Shown here: piece by piece, positions 46,107-54,947 of the stretch
Layout of the letters: each line of letters starts with the position of its first letter
How positions within the stretch are numbered: position 1 is the stretch's first letter
DNA from: Bradyrhizobium sp. CCBAU 53338
Lineage (GTDB): Bacteria > Pseudomonadota > Alphaproteobacteria > Rhizobiales > Xanthobacteraceae
Direction: 5' to 3'
Length of the DNA: 64,000 nucleotides
Assembly (NCBI RefSeq): GCF_015291665.1
Contig: NZ_CP030049.1
Span: forward strand, 868,001-932,000
Notes under the pieces: generated by a model
Seen by the model: only the letters and a program-made list of their open reading frames with translations
Database searches by the model: none
Told to the model about the DNA's origin: nothing
Translations under genes and position numbers: made by a program

Positions 46107-46223
46107 CGACGATCCCTAGGATACCGGTTTGCCCACGCGAGGGTGCCGGCTTGTCCGTTGACTAGCGCAGGTCTCTGGCACTTGCGCAATGGTAGTCGCA
46201 GGCGTCTCGCATTGCGAGCCAGA

Positions 46224-48296
46224 CTACGCCGCGACGACGTTGGCCATGAAACGGTCAAGCTCCGCGCGCAGGCGGTGGCTCGCCTCGGTTAGTCCGCGCG
46301 CTGATTGCAGCACGGCGGAAGCCGCCGAGCCGGTCTCGCTTGCTTCGCGATTGACCTGCTCGAGATTGGATGACACCTGCGCGGTGCCAGAGGCCGCCTG
46401 CTGCGCGCTCTGTGCGATCGCCTGTGTCGTCGCGGTCTGCTGGTCGACGGCGGACGCGATCGAACCCGAGATGGCGGAGATATCGCCAATGATGCCGGCG
46501 ATCGACTTGATCGCGGCAATCGAATCTCCGGTCGCTTGCTGCATACCTTCGACGTGAGAGCCGATCTCCTCCGTCGCACGGGCGGTTTGGCTTGCAAGCG
46601 ACTTCACCTCGGCTGCGACGACGGCAAAGCCGCGGCCCGCCTCTCCGGCGCGGGCTGCCTCAATGGTGGCATTGAGCGCGAGCAGATTGGTCTGCTCTGC
46701 GACCGCTGTAATCAGCTTCACGACATCACCAATCCGGTGCGAGGCTTGCGCGAGCGTCGCGATGCGGGCGTCCGTGCTCTTGGCCTGGGCTACCGCATTA
46801 CCGGAGATCGCATTCGAGTTGCGGACCTGGGTGCGAATATCATTGATCGACAGCGACAGCTCCTCGGCCGCCGAGGCGACCAAACCAATGCTGCTCGACG
46901 ATTCTCGCGCGGCGCCGACCACCGCGTTGGTCAGGCCCCCTGTCGCCTCCGCATTGCGTGACAGCGTTGATGCTGCTGCTTCGAGTTGCTGAGCAGAACC
47001 CGAAATGCCGTTGACGATGTCACCCACCGCGGCCTCAAAGCCGCCAGCGAATTTAGCGAGCTCAGCGCGCCGCAGCTCGGCCGCCGACCTGTTACGCTCT
47101 TCGATCTCCGCAGCTTCGCGTTCGGCGCGCTCAATGGCTTGCCGCTTGAAGCTCTCGACCGCGCCAGCCATCTTGCCGACCTCGTCGTGCCGACCGAGCC
47201 CCGGCAGCACGATCTCATAGCGGCCGTTTGCCAGCTCGATCATCGAGCTGCACATCGCGATGACAGGTTTTGCGATACCGCGTCCGATCGCAAAGGAGAG
47301 CACGAGGCCAATTGCAATCGAGGCGAGCGCAAGGGCAACCACTACCGATTGACCGTGGATGATTTGCACCGCGGTCTTTTTCTCGGCATCAGCCTGCTCC
47401 GCCAAAGCCACTCGCTTCAGAGAGGCGGCCGCCCCGGATAGTCCGTGACGCAGCTTCCACATGTCCGCCATCAAACGATCGATCTCTTGGCCTGCGGCCT
47501 CCACTCGGGCGAACCCATCTCGGTAAGACGCGACGAGCTCGTCGAGCGCCTGTCCGCCGACGTCCGGCGAGCGACGCTCTCGCACGATCGCACCTTTAAA
47601 CCCTTCTATTCTCTGTAAGACGTCCCTCGCGAGGACTTCATCGTGGAGCTTCAATTCTGTCGTTACGAGGCGATCGATCGTATCGAAACGCTCAATGATA
47701 TTTTCTGCTTGAGCGCCCGGCGCCTTCACCTGATCGAGCGCGGTCCGGATGACGTGCGCCTGTCCGCCCATCGTGGCTGCCGAGCGATCGATCCCGGCGC
47801 GCAGCGCCAACACTTTGTTGAAGGAATCGGTATAGGCGCGGTAGGCTTCGAACAGTTCCTTTATCGACTGCTGCCAGCTGAGAGTTGCAGTCTCGGTTTT
47901 GGCTGCCGTGATCGTTCGCTCGAGCAAGCGTCGCGCCTCTTCCGCGGCAGCTTCCGCCTCCTTTATGCCCGTCAGGGCGTAATAGCGCGCGTTGCTCTGG
48001 TATGCCGAGAGCGAGCTGTCGATTTCGCGCGCATAATCCGATTCCGACATGCTGATACGATAAACGTCGAAGCCGTCGAGGATCGCCTCATAGCCAAACC
48101 AGGCGCCCGCCATGGTGCCCGCCGACAGCAGCAGAACGATAGCAAATCCCATCATGATTTTCAGGCGAATTGACAGGTTGGCGATGACTGGCTCGCTTTT
48201 CGGCAAGCTCATGGCCGCTGCATTCATCCGGCCCTGTGTCTGGAAGACGCCTGCCCGGCGCGATGCGCCGCCGCGCCGAATGAAGCTCAAATCCAT
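46224..48296 (-). CDS. Methyl-accepting chemotaxis protein
   Basis: A protein of 690 residues from ATG 48296; a TTG at 48335 is possible. A first membrane span ([23 protein letters not shown]) is followed by a periplasmic helical ligand domain of about 260 residues. A second span ([21 protein letters not shown]) and a HAMP domain ([19 protein letters not shown]) come next. The cytoplasmic signalling domain has its tip at [43 protein letters not shown]. It ends in FMANVVAA without a CheR-tethering pentapeptide. The signal it senses is unknown. Its place between hydrogenase genes suggests taxis tied to H2, redox state or nickel. Confidence 0.9.
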   Translation of the reverse strand: MDLSFIRRGGASRRAGVFQTQGRMNAAAMSLPKSEPVIANLSIRLKIMMGFAIVLLLSAGTMAGAWFGYEAILDGFDVYRISMSESDYAREIDSSLSAYQSNARYYALTGIKEAEAAAEEARRLLERTITAAKTETATLSWQQSIKELFEAYRAYTDSFNKVLALRAGIDRSAATMGGQAHVIRTALDQVKAPGAQAENIIERFDTIDRLVTTELKLHDEVLARDVLQRIEGFKGAIVRERRSPDVGGQALDELVASYRDGFARVEAAGQEIDRLMADMWKLRHGLSGAAASLKRVALAEQADAEKKTAVQIIHGQSVVVALALASIAIGLVLSFAIGRGIAKPVIAMCSSMIELANGRYEIVLPGLGRHDEVGKMAGAVESFKRQAIERAEREAAEIEERNRSAAELRRAELAKFAGGFEAAVGDIVNGISGSAQQLEAAASTLSRNAEATGGLTNAVVGAARESSSSIGLVASAAEELSLSINDIRTQVRNSNAISGNAVAQAKSTDARIATLAQASHRIGDVVKLITAVAEQTNLLALNATIEAARAGEAGRGFAVVAAEVKSLASQTARATEEIGSHVEGMQQATGDSIAAIKSIAGIIGDISAISGSIASAVDQQTATTQAIAQSAQQAASGTAQVSSNLEQVNREASETGSAASAVLQSARGLTEASHRLRAELDRFMANVVAA

Positions 48297-48677
48297 ATCG
48301 CAAATACCCGGTTCGCTGGAGCTGGAAATGAGCAAACGATGTGCCGTCTCTCCTAATCATCGGTAAATTGCAGCGAGCTGCCGCGCAGCAAGTGTCGTGC
48401 GCCGGGTAAGGAAGCTCGCTGCTCATGCAGGGAAAAAGACCGCGAACCCACGTGGATGCAGCGGAAAATAGCAAAGAGGTTCAATAAAGATATGAAAGCA
48501 GGATTTCCACCTGCGGTTAAAGCGGGTTTCCAATTCTTCGTTGCGTAGGGCCGCTGAAGCGTGAAGAAAAAAATTGCAGGGCGGTGATTTCGCGCCGGCA
48601 TGCGCGCGATATTCTCGATGGCATGCGCTGATTCGTTTGTTCGCTGCGTCGAATCACTCTCAATGCAGGAGCATGCG
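48297..48677. other. Divergent intergenic region between chemoreceptor and cytochrome b genes
   Basis: About 380 nt. A short repeat GCAGG-N7-CCTGC lies near 48500. A weak GG-N10-GC match (GGGCGGTGATTTCGC, near 48577) could be a poor sigma-54 site for the cytochrome gene, but it fails the -12 TT. No NikR-type repeat here. Confidence 0.35.
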
Positions 48678-49403
48678 ATGACGAAAATCTCGGAGATTCC
48701 GGGTACGCTGGACGCCGTCGGCGCCGTCGGCACGGATCGCCAATCAATCTATGTCTATGAGGCACCGGTACGGATCTGGCACTGGTTAAATGCGCTAACG
48801 ATCTCTCTTCTGGCCGTTACCGGTTATCTAATCGCCTCGCCGCTTCCCTCGATGCCTGGTGAAGCTAGCAATTGGTACACGATGGGCTACATCCGATTTG
48901 TTCACTTCGCGTCGGGACAGGTGCTCGCCTTCGCGTTCCTTTATCGCGTCTACTGGGCGTTCGTCGGCAACCAGTATGCCCGCCAGTTGTTCGCGTTTCC
49001 GATCTACAACCGGATCTGGCGCTGGGGCCTTTTGTACGAGCTGCGATGGTACCTGTTCCTAGTGCGCTACCCGAAAAAATACGTCGGCCACAATCCTTTG
49101 GCCAATACTGCGATGTTCTTGTTCGTGATTGTGATGATCCTGATGATGCTGACCGGATTTGCACTTTACGCTGAGGGCGAAGGTCGCGACAGCTTATGGT
49201 ATGCGCTGTTCGGCTGGTGGTTCTCGATCTTCCCAAACAGTCAAGACGTGCATACAGTGCACCATCTCGGCCTCTGGTTCATTGTGACTTTCGTCATCCT
49301 GCATGTATATGCTGCCGTGCGCGAGGACATCGTGTCGCGTCAGAGCATGCTATCGGCCATTATTACCGGCGAACGGACGTTTCGCGACTCGCGACCTGAC
49401 TGA
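48678..49403 (+). CDS. Orphan HupC-like hydrogenase cytochrome b
   Basis: A 241-residue membrane protein closely similar to HupC. Shared blocks include IYVYEAPVRIWHWLNALTIS, MGYIRFVHFASGQVLA, KYVGHNPLANTAM, TGFALYAEGEG, FPNSQDVHTVHHLGLWF and HVYAAVREDIVSRQSMLSAI. The heme-ligand His of HupC are kept, so it should bind heme and reduce quinone. It is alone on the plus strand, with no large or small subunit beside it. An AGGAG ribosome site precedes ATG 48678; a longer frame to 48600 adds an unrelated Cys-rich stretch. It may serve HupSL under other conditions or another hydrogenase elsewhere. Its stop lies 2 nt from the convergent stop of the TonB receptor gene. Confidence 0.88.
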   Translation: MTKISEIPGTLDAVGAVGTDRQSIYVYEAPVRIWHWLNALTISLLAVTGYLIASPLPSMPGEASNWYTMGYIRFVHFASGQVLAFAFLYRVYWAFVGNQYARQLFAFPIYNRIWRWGLLYELRWYLFLVRYPKKYVGHNPLANTAMFLFVIVMILMMLTGFALYAEGEGRDSLWYALFGWWFSIFPNSQDVHTVHHLGLWFIVTFVILHVYAAVREDIVSRQSMLSAIITGERTFRDSRPD

Positions 49404-49405
49404 TA

Positions 49406-51784
49406 TCAGAATGTGCCCGCTAGGGTCACTCGGACGGTCAAGGGTTCGACCGGGTGAAGCACATAGTCCATCACACCAATGGCACAGACTGGCGCAGGGG
49501 CGGCATTGGCGGCACAGAGATTGTAAAGTTTGTCCGTCTTCAGCAGGGAGCCATAGGCATAGGTGATCTGGTTCGCCTTGCTGTTGAGGAGGTTGAGCAA
49601 ATCGAGCTGGAGGCGCCAGCCCTTGTCGGTGCGGTAGCCGATCCGCGCGTTGAAGATGCCGGTAGGTTGCGATCGGAAGGCGTTGTCTTCCGTCAGCGGA
49701 CTGGAGGCGAGATAGCGCCAACGCAGGGCGCCGAACCAGCCCGTCTTCGCGCCGAGCGAGATGCCGGCGGACGCCATCATGGTCGGTGCGTTAGGGATAT
49801 AGTTGCCGGGCGCGTTGCCGATCTGCGCGGCGGGATAGCCGGCGAGTGAGGCATAAACCTCCGCCTGGTCGCTGTCGTAACCGCGAAAGCGCGCATGGGT
49901 CATCGCGAGATCGGCGTCGACGTCAATCCAAGACCGTGGGCGGTAATGGTTGGTCCATTCGAATCCATAGCGGCGGCTCGCGCGCGCCGTCGTGGTATCG
50001 CCGGCATCGCCTGAGAACAGGATCTCGGAATCCTGGTCGAGGACGAAGAGGCTGAGCGAGGTGTCGAGATCCGGGACGATCCTCGAACGCACGCCGACCT
50101 CCGCGCCCCTGGTGCGGACCAGCAGCGGCGAGCGCGGCAGCTTTGTCCCGGGATCGCTCGGATCTTCCGTCGTCGTCGCACCCCGCGCGTCGTTCGAGTG
50201 CATGCCATAGCCGGCGCCGAAAAAGAACTCGGTCTTGTTAAAGGGACCGACCACGATGCGAAGCTTGGGACTTCCGATCGTAGCGTTGGCATGGCCTGAG
50301 TTGTTCGCATCGAACAGCGACGTCACGTCGGCCGCGTAATAGTCCCCGCGCCAACCGACCGTGGTCCTCAGCCAGTCCGAAAAGTGCAACGTACTCTCGG
50401 CGTAAGCGCCGATGCTGCCTTCCCCGACCTTATCGCTGCGTACGTTGGACAGGAAACTGCGCCGGTGGGTGTCGGTGAGCGCGAGATCGATGGCGTCGTA
50501 ACGGGACTGCAGGCCGAAGGTCGTCTGCATCGGCAGCCCAGCGAATGAGCCATCCATCGTCCGTGCGATGTTAGCGCCGGCCATTAGGCGGCCGTCGTGC
50601 TGGTGAAATTGGTCGCCGACAACGGGATTGGCCAGGAAATAAGTGAAGTTATTGTAGAGATCGAGCTCGCTCTTGACGACATAAGCGTTCGCCTTCCAGG
50701 CCCCGGAATTATCGCTCTGCGCCACGCGCGCCGACAGGGCAAAACGGTTTGCGTTGCCGCCGTCAGTCGGGTCTTCAGATCCAAACCGATCCATCAATCC
50801 GTCCGTCATGGCGCGCTGCGGCACCTGATCGGTCGAATTCCATCTGTTGGCGTAAGCCATGCCCGTGACCGACACGCCGTCGGTGGCCGTGCCCTGACTG
50901 TAGCGCAAGAGCCCATTGAGCTTGCGGAGGTTGTCCGGGTTGTCCCAGGGGCCGTTGTAGGTCCCAGCCTCGCCGGCGAGGAGCAATGTCCCATCGCCGA
51001 GCCTCGTCGAATCCATGCCGAGGAAGCGGCGATATCCAAAGCTGCCGGCGGTCATCTGCGCTAGCCCCTTCACCGTGCGGTCGATCAGGCCGATATGCAC
51101 GGCGCCGGCCGAGGAGAAGTCGCCTTCATCGGCGAAGTAAGGCCCCTTCTTTACCTCCATGGCGGCGATCGCTTCAGGAATCAGCCAATTGAGGTCGGCA
51201 TAGCCCTGGCCGTGGGCGTGAGTGCGCATGTTGGCAGGCACATCATCAACATAGATCGCGAGATCCGTGCCATGATCGAGATTATAGCCGCGCAAGAAGT
51301 ACTGGTTCGCTTTGCCCTCGCCGGAATGCTGCGTCACAATGAGCCCCGGTACAGCTTCGAGCACTTCGCCCGGGCGCATCACGGGCCGCGCGTTGACGTC
51401 TTCGCCTGATACTGTGATCTGGCTTGCCATGCTCGACGCGGGAGCCAAGGCCGCGCTGCTCTTGGCCGATACCGCTGAGGCTTGCCCGCCCAGCTGGCTA
51501 CTGGACCCTATGCCGAGCGCTCGATCCGAGCGTGGCGTTGGAGCTCTTCGCGGTCGCCGTGGGATCTCCTCACGAGTGACTATGACTGCAGGCAAGGTGT
51601 AGCTAGTCTGGATATTGTCTCCAGAGCTAGGTTCAGCGTCGATCATGAGGGCGCAGATGCTTAGTGCTGCAATGCTCGTCCAGCGGGCAAAGACGGCAGG
51701 CTTCGAGCGGCTCGACAGCATCGCTGCAGCCGCTAAGTCGCGCGTGATGTCGGCAAGGCGGTTCGAGTGGTCTTTCCCTTCCAT
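49406..51784 (-). CDS. TonB-dependent outer-membrane receptor, candidate nickel importer
   Basis: Up to 792 residues. After a signal peptide (hydrophobic WTSIAALSICALMI) and a basic linker, the plug domain has ITVSGEDVNARPVMRPGEVLEAVPGLIVTQHSGEGKANQYFLRGYNLDHGTDLAIYVDDVPANMRTH with a His-containing loop HAHGQGYADLNWLIPE. A long beta-barrel follows, ending in a terminal Phe. ATG 51784 lies inside the end of hupN; ATG 51721, 12 nt after the hupN stop, gives a cleaner signal peptide. It follows hupN in the same direction without a gap and so shares the NikR-type operator and sigma-54 promoter. Nickel, or a nickel chelate, as substrate is inference from this context. Confidence 0.85.
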   Translation of the reverse strand: MEGKDHSNRLADITRDLAAAAMLSSRSKPAVFARWTSIAALSICALMIDAEPSSGDNIQTSYTLPAVIVTREEIPRRPRRAPTPRSDRALGIGSSSQLGGQASAVSAKSSAALAPASSMASQITVSGEDVNARPVMRPGEVLEAVPGLIVTQHSGEGKANQYFLRGYNLDHGTDLAIYVDDVPANMRTHAHGQGYADLNWLIPEAIAAMEVKKGPYFADEGDFSSAGAVHIGLIDRTVKGLAQMTAGSFGYRRFLGMDSTRLGDGTLLLAGEAGTYNGPWDNPDNLRKLNGLLRYSQGTATDGVSVTGMAYANRWNSTDQVPQRAMTDGLMDRFGSEDPTDGGNANRFALSARVAQSDNSGAWKANAYVVKSELDLYNNFTYFLANPVVGDQFHQHDGRLMAGANIARTMDGSFAGLPMQTTFGLQSRYDAIDLALTDTHRRSFLSNVRSDKVGEGSIGAYAESTLHFSDWLRTTVGWRGDYYAADVTSLFDANNSGHANATIGSPKLRIVVGPFNKTEFFFGAGYGMHSNDARGATTTEDPSDPGTKLPRSPLLVRTRGAEVGVRSRIVPDLDTSLSLFVLDQDSEILFSGDAGDTTTARASRRYGFEWTNHYRPRSWIDVDADLAMTHARFRGYDSDQAEVYASLAGYPAAQIGNAPGNYIPNAPTMMASAGISLGAKTGWFGALRWRYLASSPLTEDNAFRSQPTGIFNARIGYRTDKGWRLQLDLLNLLNSKANQITYAYGSLLKTDKLYNLCAANAAPAPVCAIGVMDYVLHPVEPLTVRVTLAGTF

Positions 51785-52800
51785 GCAACGCGATACAGCA
51801 GGAGAGATGCTAGCCAGGCGAGAGCGAACAATGACATCACGCCGAAGCCTAAGATGGCTTGTGATCCCTTGAGGCGATCGACGAGGCTCGAAAGGGCACC
51901 CGTGAGCTCAAGCTGATCGCTGATCAGGCCAAGCGTTTCCACGCTGCCGATGAACAGCGCAATCGCGACTGAGGCACCTGTGATTGTCAGATTGTACCAA
52001 AGCTTTCGGGCCGGATCGACGAAAGCCCAGCGATAAGCGCTGGCCATAAATGCTGAATCCAAGGTATCAACCAGGGACATTCCGGCAGCGAAAAGTGCAG
52101 GAAAGACTATGGCCTGCCAGAGCGACAGGCCGCGCGCAGTCTCAGAGGCAGAGAGGGAGAGCAGGCCAATTTCGGTCGCCGTGTCGAAACTTAATCCGAA
52201 CAGGAATCCGAGCGGATACATGTGCCAGCTTTGCGTCACAATTCGGAAGATCGGGCCGAGCAAATGCGAAAGAAGACCGCTTCCGGCTAGGGGCGCATCG
52301 AGTAATTGTGCACCGTAGACGCCGCTGGCCTGCGCTGCACGCATTGTGCGCCACAAGTTTGCGAAGATCGCAAAGTTGACGGCGGCCACGCCGAGCAGGA
52401 AGACGGCTGAAACCGAGGTTCCGAGAAGGCCGCCCAAGTTTTTGAGCAAACCCTCTCCGCCGAGGGTCATGACGCCGGCGGCAAGCAGGATCATTGAAGC
52501 GAGAACGATCGTGGAATGGCCGAGCGCAAAGTAGAGACCTGCAGTTTCGGAGGCGCGGCCGGCATGCATCAGCTTCCGCACGACATTGTCGATTGCCGCA
52601 ATATGATCGGCATCCACGGCATGGCGCAGACCGAACACCCAAGCGAGCAGCGCGGTTGCCATTACCGACGGCTGACCGGCGAACAGCGCAACGGCCCAGC
52701 CCCAGGCTGCAATGTTGGTCAGCGTCAGCCCTGCCAGCAACAAGACAGTTCTCAACTTAAGGCCTTTCAAGAGGCCACTTCGTGACGTGACCTGCCCCAT
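51733..52800 (-). CDS. hupN: NiCoT-family nickel permease HupN
   Basis: A 355-residue membrane protein of the HoxN/HupN/NixA family with about eight spans. The signature in span 2, GLRHAVDADHIAAIDNVVRK near residue 57, is the metal-selecting HAxDADH motif. FALGHSTIV near 90 and LGFLFGLSFDTATEIGLL near 198 are the other two family signatures. It brings nickel across the inner membrane for hydrogenase assembly; B. japonicum HupN does this. The ATG has AGGGGAG 9 nt upstream. A NikR-like operator and sigma-54 promoter lie just upstream, and the TonB receptor gene just downstream. Confidence 0.94.
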   Translation of the reverse strand: MGQVTSRSGLLKGLKLRTVLLLAGLTLTNIAAWGWAVALFAGQPSVMATALLAWVFGLRHAVDADHIAAIDNVVRKLMHAGRASETAGLYFALGHSTIVLASMILLAAGVMTLGGEGLLKNLGGLLGTSVSAVFLLGVAAVNFAIFANLWRTMRAAQASGVYGAQLLDAPLAGSGLLSHLLGPIFRIVTQSWHMYPLGFLFGLSFDTATEIGLLSLSASETARGLSLWQAIVFPALFAAGMSLVDTLDSAFMASAYRWAFVDPARKLWYNLTITGASVAIALFIGSVETLGLISDQLELTGALSSLVDRLKGSQAILGFGVMSLFALAWLASLLLYRVAWKGKTTRTALPTSRAT

Positions 52801-52816
52801 GCGGCGCCACTCCCCT

Positions 52817-52846
52817 GGTATGATCTTTTTGTCGAACTCTCATACC
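52817..52846. promoter_or_regulatory. NikR-type nickel operator before hupN
   Basis: Inverted repeat GGTATGA-N16-TCATACC, containing a perfect GTATGA-N16-TCATAC, the pattern of the Escherichia coli nik operator bound by Ni-NikR. It lies 17-46 nt before the hupN ATG and overlaps the start point predicted from the sigma-54 site (near 52840), a position suited to repression by nickel. No nikR gene is in this window. A transcribed hairpin is an alternative reading, but the arms would straddle the start point. Confidence 0.82.
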
Positions 52847-52850
52847 CTGA

Positions 52851-52865
52851 GCAATATTCAGGCCA
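52851..52865 (-). promoter_or_regulatory. Sigma-54 (-24/-12) promoter of hupN
   Basis: The minus strand reads TGGCCTGAATATTGC, GG-N10-GC, very similar to the hupS promoter (identical TGGCCTG and TTGC). The GC element is 51 nt before the hupN ATG. Confidence 0.78.
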
Positions 52866-53453
52866 AGTAAGACCATGGCGTAAAAGGGCGCCAAGCGATT
52901 GCACTTGCAAAAGAATCCCTGTCGATAGCGAGTTACGCCTTAAAATAGGCGATGCCGCTCGCAAACTAACTAACCATATTCGGCAAGGTACTTCCCATCC
53001 CTGAAGAAACGTATTCGTAGTTCAGCAAAGGCTCGCAAGGGCGCAACTGGCTTGGCCAATGGTCCGCCGTGCTTTGACCGGATTTTCTTCAGCTTTGAGG
53101 CTTGAGCGGGCCGCAGCAGAGACTGCTGACAGGTGAATGTGGCTCATCGGTGGTTGCAAAGTTCTCATTTGCCGGCCGCTTCCGCCTCACAGCAGAGTGA
53201 CGCCAAAAGCAAATACATCGAGAGCTTTTGGGGGGAAGGCGTGTTTTACCAAGGCGAAATCGCGTTCGTGCCTATCGGGCAGCGCGGCCTGAGCGCGGAT
53301 GGCCATCCCCAGAAGACACTCATCTGTTCGTTCGACAGCCCTCCGACGGTGCGGCAGTCGACGTCCAGCATGGGTAACCGGTCGACGCGCCGAGGCAAAA
53401 GCTCCGGGGCCACCTTGGCGGCTTAGGATTGCTCAAATGAAGAGGAGGAAGGC
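52866..53453. other. Intergenic between hupN and the sugar ABC operon
   Basis: About 590 nt. It must hold HoxA-type activator sites for hupN (none recognised) and the promoter of the ABC operon. Short open frames on the plus strand (53133-53426) match nothing. A strong ribosome site (AGGAGGAAGG) stands directly before 53454. Confidence 0.45.
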
Positions 53454-54890
53454 ATGAAGTTCAGGACATTGTTGGGCGTGGCCGCTATCCTTGCGCTCAC
53501 AGGTGTATCGGCTCCTGCCGCTGATAAGGATGCCGCCGACATTGCTGTCGAAGCAGCAAAGAAATATGCGGGCACGACGATCAGTATCGTCTGGGAGGCG
53601 GGCCTTCAATCGCTCGACCCGCTCAACTATTCGGGTCCGAAATGGGAGAAGCTCACTGGCATCAAGGTGAAGGTGGTCGAGGTGCCGACCGACCAGATGT
53701 TCACCAAGATCATGCAGGATTTCAAGTCGGGCGCCGGGGCCTATGACGCACTGAACGTCATTCCATCCTGGATGCCCGACCTGGCCCGGGCCGGAGCGCT
53801 CGAGCCCCTGGACAAATATGTCGACAAGTTCGGCTATCGCGACGAGTTGCAGGACATCGCCGCAGCCTATCGCGACAACCAGATGCAGTATGACGGCAAG
53901 ATCTTCGGCTTCCCGGACGACGGCGATGTGATGCTGCTCTACTACCGCAAAGACATTTTCGAGGATCCGAAGATGAAGGAGGGGTTCAAGGCCAAGTTCG
54001 GCTACGAGCTCGCTCCGCCCAAGGATTGGAAGCAGCTTGACGACATCGGACAGTTCATCACTGACAAGATGGCGCCCAAGGTCTATGGCGCCGGCTTCTT
54101 CCGAACTGCGCCTTATCCGCAATACATGTTCCAGGAACGTTTCCGCATGGAGGGCGGCAAGTTCTTCAATGCCGATACGATGAAATCGACGGTGAACAGC
54201 GATGTCGGCCTGAAGGTCTTCAAGCAGATGTTGGCCGAGAACAAGTTCATGCCACCAGGCGTGGAGCAATGGAATTTCGTCGACAACTTGGCCGCGTTCC
54301 TCCAGGGCACCACCGCCATGACGATCTCCTGGCCCCCTTATGGGCGTTGGGCCGCCGGCTACGGCTCGGGCGAGGAAGCGCTGAAATGGGTACCCAAATC
54401 GCAAGTCGCCGGCAAGGTCGGGTATGCGCTCACGCCCCTCGGTCGCCCGGAGCTTGGCGTCGGTTTCGACCTGTCCGTCTCGGCCACGAGCAAGAACAAG
54501 GAGGCCGCTTATCTCTTCATCCAATGGCTGAACAGCAAGAAGACCAGCCTTGAGCGCGTGCAGCTCCCCTATACGCTCCGCGATCCCTTCCGCCTGTCGC
54601 ACTACGCGAGCGAGAAATACCGTGCGCTCTGGCCTGATGCTCCTGCCTATCTCGACACGATCAAGACATCTGGCGAGAAGGGCCTGCTCGATCTCTCCCT
54701 GCTGCAGCAGGACAAGTACGACGAGGCGATGACCAAGGCCATTTCGAGCCTCTGGGCCGGCGAAGATCCGAAGACCATTCTCGACCGCATGGCGCAGCAG
54801 TTTGATGCCATCACCGAGAAGGTGGGCATTGAAAACCAGAAGGCGGTTTATAAGGTCTGGGCAGCAAAACCAGGCGCTTATCCGCAATAG
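53454..54890 (+). CDS. Carbohydrate-type ABC transporter substrate-binding protein
   Basis: A 478-residue protein with a Sec signal peptide (FRTLLGVAAILALTGVSAPAAD, cleavage near residue 22). The family 1 binding-protein fold includes TTISIVWEAGLQSLDPLN, GIKVKVVEVPTDQMFTKIMQDFKSGAGAYDALNVIPSWM, and QGTTAMTISWPPYGRW near residue 285. It would carry a sugar, polyol or related compound in the periplasm to the two permeases encoded downstream. A long reading frame on the opposite strand is only a codon-bias shadow. The ligand cannot be read from sequence; the SMP-30-like enzyme in the operon suggests a sugar lactone or acid pathway. Confidence 0.9.
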   Translation: MKFRTLLGVAAILALTGVSAPAADKDAADIAVEAAKKYAGTTISIVWEAGLQSLDPLNYSGPKWEKLTGIKVKVVEVPTDQMFTKIMQDFKSGAGAYDALNVIPSWMPDLARAGALEPLDKYVDKFGYRDELQDIAAAYRDNQMQYDGKIFGFPDDGDVMLLYYRKDIFEDPKMKEGFKAKFGYELAPPKDWKQLDDIGQFITDKMAPKVYGAGFFRTAPYPQYMFQERFRMEGGKFFNADTMKSTVNSDVGLKVFKQMLAENKFMPPGVEQWNFVDNLAAFLQGTTAMTISWPPYGRWAAGYGSGEEALKWVPKSQVAGKVGYALTPLGRPELGVGFDLSVSATSKNKEAAYLFIQWLNSKKTSLERVQLPYTLRDPFRLSHYASEKYRALWPDAPAYLDTIKTSGEKGLLDLSLLQQDKYDEAMTKAISSLWAGEDPKTILDRMAQQFDAITEKVGIENQKAVYKVWAAKPGAYPQ

Positions 54891-54903
54891 TTGGCTTGGA
54901 GGG

Positions 54904-54930
54904 CGCGCGGGAGGCACCGCCTCCCGTGCG
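54904..54930 (+). other. Intercistronic stem-loop after the binding-protein gene
   Basis: A stem of 12 bp with one G-T pair (core CGGGAGGC/GCCTCCCG, 3-nt loop) lies between the binding-protein stop and the first permease start. It has no T-run. Such hairpins commonly protect the upstream message so that the binding protein is made in excess over the permeases. Confidence 0.7.
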
Positions 54931-54947
54931 GCGCGATTCCTGGATTG

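Noticed and set aside
48500..48600. Sigma-54 promoter for the orphan cytochrome b
   Set aside because: The only GG-N10-GC candidates lack the TT of the -12 element or sit too far away; kept only as a weak note.
53133..53426. Possible 97-codon gene before the sugar ABC operon
   Set aside because: No ribosome site, odd composition and no recognisable pattern.
53433..54917. Long open frame (494 codons) on the minus strand
   Set aside because: It lies wholly opposite a clear ABC binding-protein gene with signal peptide and ribosome site. It arises from the high third-position GC and has no recognisable domain.
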